DNA from: Candidatus Pacearchaeota archaeon
GTDB lineage: Archaea; Nanobdellota; Nanobdellia; Pacearchaeales; GW2011-AR1
DNA length: 13,272 nt
Assembly (NCBI GenBank): GCA_002688335.1
Contig: NZCQ01000015.1
Coordinates: 1-13,272 of the forward strand
Direction: 5' to 3'
Part shown: piece after piece, positions 1-5,230 of the stretch
How the letters are laid out: the number at the start of each line of letters is the position of its first letter
Numbering within the stretch: the first letter of the stretch is position 1
The notes under the pieces: model-generated
Told to the model about the DNA's origin: nothing
Seen by the model: only the letters and a program-made list of their open reading frames with translations
The model's database searches: none
Position numbers and translations under genes: made by a program

Positions 1-159
1 TATCTGTAATCCAGTTACCTTTCTTTTTACTTCAAGTAGTCTTGCGATCTCTTCTATTACTCTTTCTTCATCATTAGACTCAAAGTAATTCTCAGGTCTT
101 GAATCGTTTAGAGTTCTTGAATCCGACGAATCATAGAAACAAACTGAGTACCAGGCCAT
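1..159 (-). CDS. Partial hypothetical protein (N-terminal 53 residues)
   Basis: An open frame runs from an ATG at 159 to the window edge without a stop, beginning MAWYSVCFYDSSDSRTLND. I do not recognise the family. The visible part has a short hydrophobic and aromatic start, then a Ser/Asp/Asn-rich stretch, then a charged helix (about residues 31-48) rich in Glu, Arg and Lys. There is no signal peptide or zinc motif. The start is supported by a TATA-like box centred 25-26 nt upstream (184-185), the spacing seen at the other genes here. That box is shared with the divergent gene starting at 210. The C-terminal part lies outside the window, so function cannot be judged. Confidence 0.6.
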   Translation of the reverse strand, partial: MAWYSVCFYDSSDSRTLNDSRPENYFESNDEERVIEEIARLLEVKRKVTGLQI

Positions 160-181
160 CCTATACTTAATTGATTAAAAC

Positions 182-187
182 TTAAAT
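182..187. promoter_or_regulatory. Shared symmetric TATA box for two divergent leaderless genes
   Basis: The box TTAAAT sits exactly midway between the ATG at 159 (minus) and the ATG at 210 (plus), 25.5 nt from each. Read in either direction it is preceded by AAAACT, a plausible BRE (AAAACTTAAAT on plus, AAAACTATTTAAG on minus). This predicts transcription start at or beside each ATG. Confidence 0.55.
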
Positions 188-209
188 AGTTTTGTTTATT
201 CTTTCTTTC

Positions 210-1205
210 ATGAGGAATATTCTATTGATTGTTCTAATTTTGTCTTTTGTTAATTTGGTGTATGCAAGTGAGATAGATTTTGATTACCCTTCTGAAATTA
301 AAGTGTGGGAAGAATTTGAGGTTGGATTGAGTTTGCTGGAGTTTGATGAAGAGATTTATGATGTTAAATTTGAATTATTAGACGGAAGTAATAATCTGCT
401 TAAGATTCATTATGGTGGAAGATGGAATAGCGGGTTTTTCTTTATTAATGATGCTGTTAATGGTTCCGAAAATAGAAGTAGTCAGTTTAAATTGAGAGTT
501 AATGAGGGTAATGGCATTTACTCCCTGAATATTAAAATTAGAGATTCTAAAAAATCTGTTTGGAAATTTGGAGATTTTATTGTTAATATATCTGGAGAGG
601 ATGAAGGGTTTAATGAAGGTGAGGGGGTTGATGAAAAAGATGAAATAAGAATTGATTTAGATTGGAATGTTAGCGAGATAATAAATGGGGAGGATTTTTA
701 TGTTAGAGTTGAGATATCTGAGTTTGATGGAGATGAAATTAAATTATGGATCGAAGATAAGGGAAATGTAATTAGTGATAGGTATGATGGAGGATGGAAA
801 TCTGGTAAGTTTTATCTTAGTGAATTTGGTAATGAAGGGGAAGTTGGATTAAGAATAAGAGAGGAGTATGGAGATTTTGTTGGAGATGCTAAGATCCTTC
901 TTAAGTTGAGAAATGGTTTTGTTTACAGTGAAGATATCGAGATCTTGGAACGGGTAGATTTTGATGGTGTTGAAAGGAATATTAGTGGGGGCGAGAAAGT
1001 GGTCGAAAGTACAAGGGATATCGAAGTGACTAGAATTACTGGAGAAACTATTAGGTTGGGTTTTGATGGAAGAGAAGATATAAAAACTAGCCAATCCAAT
1101 TATTACGAATCGGGTACAGAAATAGTTAAAAGATATTCAGTTTATTTCTTTGCATTATTGTGCGTGGTTATTGGAATATTGATTGGATGGAGAAAACTGG
1201 AGTGA
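210..1205 (+). CDS. Secreted, membrane-anchored protein with two repeated beta-rich domains
   Basis: This is a 331-aa surface protein of unknown function. The ATG at 210 is preferred over an upstream TTG at 192 because it gives a clean signal peptide (MRNILLIVLILSFVNLVYAS, cleavage near residue 19) and lies 25-26 nt from the TATA box. Two related extracellular domains follow, at about residues 29-126 and 149-245. Equivalent motifs are YGGRWNSGFFFI in the first and YDGGWKSGKFYL in the second, each followed by a strand-rich segment. An acidic linker separates them (about 127-148). After a Ser/Thr/Glu-rich spacer, one membrane helix (about 310-328) and a very short tail ending WRKLE place the bulk of the protein outside the cell. 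The composition is strongly acidic. It could be an adhesin-like or S-layer-associated protein, but no catalytic motif is visible. Confidence 0.8.
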   Translation: MRNILLIVLILSFVNLVYASEIDFDYPSEIKVWEEFEVGLSLLEFDEEIYDVKFELLDGSNNLLKIHYGGRWNSGFFFINDAVNGSENRSSQFKLRVNEGNGIYSLNIKIRDSKKSVWKFGDFIVNISGEDEGFNEGEGVDEKDEIRIDLDWNVSEIINGEDFYVRVEISEFDGDEIKLWIEDKGNVISDRYDGGWKSGKFYLSEFGNEGEVGLRIREEYGDFVGDAKILLKLRNGFVYSEDIEILERVDFDGVERNISGGEKVVESTRDIEVTRITGETIRLGFDGREDIKTSQSNYYESGTEIVKRYSVYFFALLCVVIGILIGWRKLE

Positions 1206-1237
1206 GAATAAGTGAAACAGATTTCTAACCATCATTA

Positions 1238-1247
1238 TTTTTAAAAA
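1238..1247 (+). promoter_or_regulatory. TATA box for the hypothetical gene at 1269
   Basis: TTTTTAAAAA is centred 26-27 nt upstream of the ATG at 1269 and only 17-18 nt upstream of the in-frame ATG at 1260. It therefore favours 1269 as a leaderless start. Confidence 0.45.
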
Positions 1248-1268
1248 CCCTTTTTAGTTATGATCTGT

Positions 1269-1889
1269 ATGTCGGATAAAATAAAAGCATTGTTTATATT
1301 TGAGATACTTGGTAGGCCAAAAGAGCATATCAAGATTAGTTTGGAACAGTTAATTGATAGGATTGGTGAGAATAAAGGTGTTGAAATAGTGAATGGGAAG
1401 GTCCATGAGCCTCATCTGTTAGACAAAGATAAGAACCCTAGTGATAAGGAGATCTTTTCTACGTTCGCTGAGGTTGAGATGGAGGTGGATAATCTTTCTC
1501 TTCTATTTGCGATTATATTGAATACCTTGCCTTCTAATATTGAGATCTTGGAGCCGAGTGAGTTAAGGCTGAAGAACTTTGATTTAACAGCAGTTTTGTC
1601 AGATCTGGCTGTTAAACTTCATAAGTATGATGAGATTGCCAAGGGAATGGCCATGGAGAAAAGTCAAATGCTTAACATCATGAGAGAAATGAATAATAAG
1701 ATCGTTGAGTTGGGTGGAGAGAGCATGGTTAGATTTGAGGATCCTAAAAAAGTTGAGGATAAAAAGGAAGAGGTTGGTGATGGAGGAAATAAAAGTGATG
1801 AAAGCAAATCTAAAAAGAATGACGAAGTTAGTTTGGAGGATATGGAAGGGGTAAGGGAAGAGGATGATAAGAATGAAGAAAGAGATTAA
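1269..1889 (+). CDS. Conserved-looking archaeal hypothetical protein with charged C-terminal tail
   Basis: This 206-aa predicted cytoplasmic protein has no signal peptide or membrane helix. The start MSDKIKALFIFEILGRP is chosen from promoter spacing; an ATG three codons upstream is the alternative. The first 130 or so residues look like a folded alpha/beta domain: FIFEILGRPKEHI near the start, then a TFAEVEMEV strand and an IEILEPSELRL strand near residue 95. From memory, similar proteins of unknown function occur in DPANN archaea, but I cannot name a family. A helical segment follows (about 117-150). From about residue 154 to the end the sequence is almost wholly Lys, Glu, Asp, Ser and Gly, a typical disordered tail that may contact a partner. 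The gene ends tail to tail with the minus-strand gene, the two stops sharing TTAA (1886-1889). Confidence 0.75.
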   Translation: MSDKIKALFIFEILGRPKEHIKISLEQLIDRIGENKGVEIVNGKVHEPHLLDKDKNPSDKEIFSTFAEVEMEVDNLSLLFAIILNTLPSNIEILEPSELRLKNFDLTAVLSDLAVKLHKYDEIAKGMAMEKSQMLNIMREMNNKIVELGGESMVRFEDPKKVEDKKEEVGDGGNKSDESKSKKNDEVSLEDMEGVREEDDKNEERD

Positions 1890-3157
1890 ATCCTATCTAC
1901 TCCGCCTTTAACTTCTTCGCCCCTCATTCTTTTGTTGAATCTGTTTGATTTGTCATTTAAGATTTGTTTTGTTGACTTAGCTTTTCTTCTTTTCCTTATC
2001 TTCCATACTGCAAATACGATTATTACTATTAATAAGATGACTAAGATTATTCCGATTATGGTTCTTGTCGAAGATGATTTTGGTTGGATGCATTCTCCAA
2101 TGCAGCAAGGCCCTTCTAAACTGCTTATTGTTTCTCCTGAACAGGAATCACTTGGATTGCATAAGTTCCCTAGTTGAGTACAGCTGAATGAATCTCTTGA
2201 AGTGATGCTTGTTGCATCTTCAACTTTAACTTCGCTTTCATTATTTGTTATCTCGAATAAGATTGGAAGGCCGTATTTATTATCGCCAGTATTAGCCGTT
2301 ATCTTTCCTTCAAAAGTTGGTTGATCTAGTTTTTCTATGTTTATAGTCATATTTATTGGAATTAATCCATCTTTTTGTAAGGAAGATATTTTGTTTGGGG
2401 TGATTGAGATTTCGGGATTTGTTGTTAAAGATATGTTTGTTAAATTGTTTCCAGTGTTTTTTAGAAGGATGGTGAAAAAGTATTCTTTGTTCTCGGTGAT
2501 TACTCCATCCAGCCTATGGGGAATGAACTCCAATGCGTTTTTTTCCTCTATTCCCTGATTCTTCTTTATTAAGAATACAAGGATTTTATAACTGTTAATC
2601 GTTAGTTGTGATTTTGTTGGTTGTGATTCGGGGAGGGAGAATTTTAGAATTTCTTCTATACCTTCTATCAATGATAGTTCTTTAGATTCTCCAGTAAGAT
2701 CAAATTTTGCATTAAGGCTAGTATCTTTGTAAAGGCTCTTTACTTTTATCTCGAAATCTTCATTAGGGATTATGAATCCAGGATTGATGGAAAGATCTGA
2801 AGTGTTTTTATATTCTAGGGTTAAGTTTCTCTTAATTGGTTCCTCTTTAATCTTTCCTCGCTCAAGATATTCTGTGTTAATTTGAAATGTGAAGTTTCCT
2901 TCTTGATTTGGAAGGATTGCATAAAAATAATAAATATTGTTCTGTTTTGTTAAGTCTTTTATTGTTGGTTCAGAGTGTAGCTTGCCTTCTTTAAATATGT
3001 CTATGTCTTCTAGAGTTAAGGAAATGAAATTTCCCGTTATTTCGGCTTGCAGAGTTTCTTGAGGTTGATAAGAATCTTTTGAGAAGGTTATTTCCACTGC
3101 TATAATTGATGGGATAATTAGTAAAATTAGAAAGATCGATAGTGCACCCTTTTTCAT
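1886..3157 (-). CDS. Type I membrane surface protein with one CCIGxC Cys module
   Basis: This is a 423-aa exported protein of unknown function. Residues 1-20 form a signal peptide (MKKGALSIFLILLIIPSIIA). Residues 21-310 are beta-rich, with several Asn-X-Ser/Thr sites and strand patterns such as EYFFTILLKNTGNNLTNISL that suggest stacked Ig-like or CARDB-like domains. A compact Cys module follows (326-356) with the order C-x6-C-x4-C and then CCIGEC, followed by a membrane helix (about 366-385) and a basic cytoplasmic tail (KIRKRRKAK). The neighbouring upstream gene on the same strand encodes the same kind of module, helix and basic tail, only 32 nt away, so the two probably work at the same surface site. 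It has its own TATA box at 3179-3186, giving a leaderless start at 3157. Confidence 0.8.
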   Translation of the reverse strand: MKKGALSIFLILLIIPSIIAVEITFSKDSYQPQETLQAEITGNFISLTLEDIDIFKEGKLHSEPTIKDLTKQNNIYYFYAILPNQEGNFTFQINTEYLERGKIKEEPIKRNLTLEYKNTSDLSINPGFIIPNEDFEIKVKSLYKDTSLNAKFDLTGESKELSLIEGIEEILKFSLPESQPTKSQLTINSYKILVFLIKKNQGIEEKNALEFIPHRLDGVITENKEYFFTILLKNTGNNLTNISLTTNPEISITPNKISSLQKDGLIPINMTINIEKLDQPTFEGKITANTGDNKYGLPILFEITNNESEVKVEDATSITSRDSFSCTQLGNLCNPSDSCSGETISSLEGPCCIGECIQPKSSSTRTIIGIILVILLIVIIVFAVWKIRKRRKAKSTKQILNDKSNRFNKRMRGEEVKGGVDRI

Positions 3158-3178
3158 ATGTTGTGATAAGAATTATGA

Positions 3179-3186
3179 TTAATAAA
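3179..3186 (-). promoter_or_regulatory. TATA box for the 423-aa surface protein
   Basis: TTTATTAA on the minus strand is centred 25-26 nt from the ATG at 3157. It lies in the short gap after the preceding gene's stop (3190-3192), so the second gene may have its own promoter despite the close spacing. Confidence 0.4.
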
Positions 3187-3189
3187 TGT

Positions 3190-4974
3190 TTACTTGCTCA
3201 TATCTCTCAGTTTCTTCATTGTATCATCAAATTCTTTATCTATACTTGAGGGTCTTCTTCTTGTTGGTTTTCTGTTTGGAGAGATACTCGGTTGAAGGAA
3301 GGGTCTTCCTATTGGCATTGGCATTAATCCTTGAGAAGGATTTGTTGGAGGCTTTCCAGTCTTTTTAGATTTATATCCAGATTTTCTTTTAAAATACCAG
3401 ACCTTTAGCTGATTTCTAAAAACTATAGCCAAGATTATGAGGATTATTAAGATGATTAGAAGAATGATTAACCATATGTTAAAGCCTCCAGAGGTTTGAG
3501 GAAGTTTTGCGCAGCAGACATCTCCAAACTCACAAGAGTTAGAGTAAGTTGTTTTTTCTTCTTCATTATCTGTGCATGAGCTTTTACATATGTATCCCTC
3601 TTGTTCACATTCGGGTTCTACATCAAGATCTAAACAATCGCCGATACAACAGCTGCTTGAATCTGAAGATGGAACCTCATCCCCATTACAAAATTGATCT
3701 AAACTGCATATTATTCCACTTTTCTCTGAACAAGTCGGAGCTATATTTTCTACCTCGCAACAGACTTCTGAAGAACTTGGGCAATAGAAATTATCTAAAC
3801 TTTCCTCTAAATCGCAATTACCTATTGAGACGCAATAATGGCCGAAGTCTTCGCAATTAGAGATAGAAACTCCGGGAGATGATGCTGTGTTTTTAGGCCA
3901 TCCTGCATGCAGTAAGAAAGAGGTATCTGATTGCCAACACCCATCACTTCTTTGATTGGATAATAAGTACCTCTTGGCTCTTTCTGCTTCATCTGAACTA
4001 ACATCTGATAAAGCTAATAGGGCTAGAGCAGTATCGTAAAACTTGTTTCTGCTTTCATCCCAATAATTATTGCTTTTCTGTAAGCTTACTAGTTCATTAT
4101 AGTAATCGTCTGAGCTTGTTAATATATATAGAAAGGCTGAAGGAAGGAATTGTTTGTTCTCGGTTTCTTGAGACATTGAGATTATGTAAGGGAGGTATTG
4201 AGAAGTGTCTTCTCCTAGCTTTGCTAATGTAAGAGAAGCCCATAAACTTCCCTCGTAGTCGCATTTATTTGAAGTTGAGAAACAGTAAGAATCGACTTTC
4301 TCAACAATTTCATCAAATTCAGATGCAGAATTAGTGTTACTAGAAACGTGGAACGTATTGCTATTAGGTTTTTGGTATAGTAGGGCTGTTATAAAATCGT
4401 TATTACAACTAATGGTGTAATTTTTTTCTAAGTCTTTAACTTCAAACCAATAATTATCATAACTCTTTATTAATCCTGGAGGAGGAGATCCTGATATTTT
4501 TTTGTTGTCTTCTAGGATAATCTCCTTTCCATTAATATCACATGTTGTTTTGTTGTTAGAGTCTATTTGTAAGTACCAGGTAAGGCCAGTGTTTTTTATT
4601 CTTTTTGATAATAAGTAGTCTGTGTAATCGTCAACACTGGTTTGCACATTTTCTAATGCTAAAGTTGCTAAGGCTGTGGATTTTATGTTACAAGAACCAG
4701 TATCTGTTTCTCCCCAACAATCATCTTTTATTTTATCTATTAGTGAATCCTTACAATCAGATTGTAAGCTAGAACTGTAAGAAGAGGCTAAAAGGTTGAA
4801 TGCTGCTTGTTTTGTGCTTCTGGTGTTTCCGCAATTGTCTGCTAAGTTTTCTTCCAAACAAGAATAGGCTTTGTCTATTTCCGTCTCTGGTTCTTGAGCT
4901 ATTGCTAGTGAAGCTAGCATAATTGTTAGGACAATTAATGTTAGGAACAGAAGTACACCCTTTTTTGCTTTCAT
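3190..4974 (-). CDS. Surface protein with alpha/alpha-toroid-like repeats, three Cys modules and a membrane anchor
   Basis: This is a 594-aa exported protein. A signal peptide occupies residues 1-26 (cleavage after SLAIA). Residues 30-360 contain spaced helical repeats: STALATLALENV (99-110), EGSLWASLTLAKLG (241-254), DTALALLALSDV (314-325) and YLLSNQRSDGCWQSD (336-350). The last resembles the repeat of prenyltransferase/squalene-cyclase-like or alpha-macroglobulin toroids, so a terpenoid-cyclase-type alpha/alpha barrel is likely. No cyclase catalytic motif such as DXDD is seen, so a binding or scaffold role is more plausible than enzyme activity. Three Cys clusters follow (about 374-406, 415-447 and 456-488). 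The middle one ends CCIGDC, nearly matching the module in the adjacent gene. A membrane helix (499-519) leads to a basic, Pro-rich cytoplasmic tail ending FDDTMKKLRDMSK. Confidence 0.8.
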   Translation of the reverse strand: MKAKKGVLLFLTLIVLTIMLASLAIAQEPETEIDKAYSCLEENLADNCGNTRSTKQAAFNLLASSYSSSLQSDCKDSLIDKIKDDCWGETDTGSCNIKSTALATLALENVQTSVDDYTDYLLSKRIKNTGLTWYLQIDSNNKTTCDINGKEIILEDNKKISGSPPPGLIKSYDNYWFEVKDLEKNYTISCNNDFITALLYQKPNSNTFHVSSNTNSASEFDEIVEKVDSYCFSTSNKCDYEGSLWASLTLAKLGEDTSQYLPYIISMSQETENKQFLPSAFLYILTSSDDYYNELVSLQKSNNYWDESRNKFYDTALALLALSDVSSDEAERAKRYLLSNQRSDGCWQSDTSFLLHAGWPKNTASSPGVSISNCEDFGHYCVSIGNCDLEESLDNFYCPSSSEVCCEVENIAPTCSEKSGIICSLDQFCNGDEVPSSDSSSCCIGDCLDLDVEPECEQEGYICKSSCTDNEEEKTTYSNSCEFGDVCCAKLPQTSGGFNIWLIILLIILIILIILAIVFRNQLKVWYFKRKSGYKSKKTGKPPTNPSQGLMPMPIGRPFLQPSISPNRKPTRRRPSSIDKEFDDTMKKLRDMSK

Positions 4975-4997
4975 AAGGGTGAGAGTAATTTATTGTA

Positions 4998-5004
4998 TTT
5001 AAAT
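4998..5004 (-). promoter_or_regulatory. TATA box for the 594-aa surface protein
   Basis: TTTAAAT is centred 27 nt from the ATG at 4974 on the minus strand, predicting a leaderless transcript. Confidence 0.5.
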
Positions 5005-5038
5005 TTGTTGGTTTGGATGGAAGTTTTTGATTAACTTA

Positions 5039-5044
5039 TTTAAA
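5039..5044 (+). promoter_or_regulatory. TATA box for the 46-aa gene
   Basis: TTTAAA within an AT-rich tract is centred about 25 nt from the ATG at 5066. This is the main support that the short frame downstream is a real gene. Confidence 0.4.
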
Positions 5045-5065
5045 CTTATTTTTATAATTGATAAT

Positions 5066-5206
5066 ATGAACATAGAAGTAGATCAAAGTGGAAAGATTGA
5101 AAGGTTGAGTCATGATACAATTATTGCAGCTAGTAATGGCACACAAGACTCAATAAAGATTCCAAGAAAACTGAAGAGAAAAATATTGCGGAGAAGAGAG
5201 AATTAA
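5066..5206 (+). CDS. Small basic protein, 46 aa, possibly a truncated N-terminal domain
   Basis: This short frame starts MNIEVDQSGKIERLSHDT, continues through a small polar stretch (IIAASNGTQDSIKIP) and ends in a strongly basic helix (RKLKRKILRRREN). The pattern of two strands around a DQSGKIE turn and then SIKIP looks like the beginning of an RNase H-like or other alpha/beta fold that I associate, from memory only, with longer archaeal hypotheticals. If so, this copy stops early. The basic tail could bind nucleic acid. The start is supported by a TATA box 25 nt upstream. The gene converges with the primase gene, whose stop is 25 nt downstream. Function unknown; that it is expressed is an inference from promoter spacing and codon pattern. 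Confidence 0.55.
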   Translation: MNIEVDQSGKIERLSHDTIIAASNGTQDSIKIPRKLKRKILRRREN

Positions 5207-5230
5207 GATTTCAATTGATAGAAGCAAAAA

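Noticed and set aside
192..209. TTG upstream start for the duplicated-domain surface protein
   Set aside because: It lies only about 8 nt from the TATA box and adds residues ahead of an otherwise typical signal peptide.
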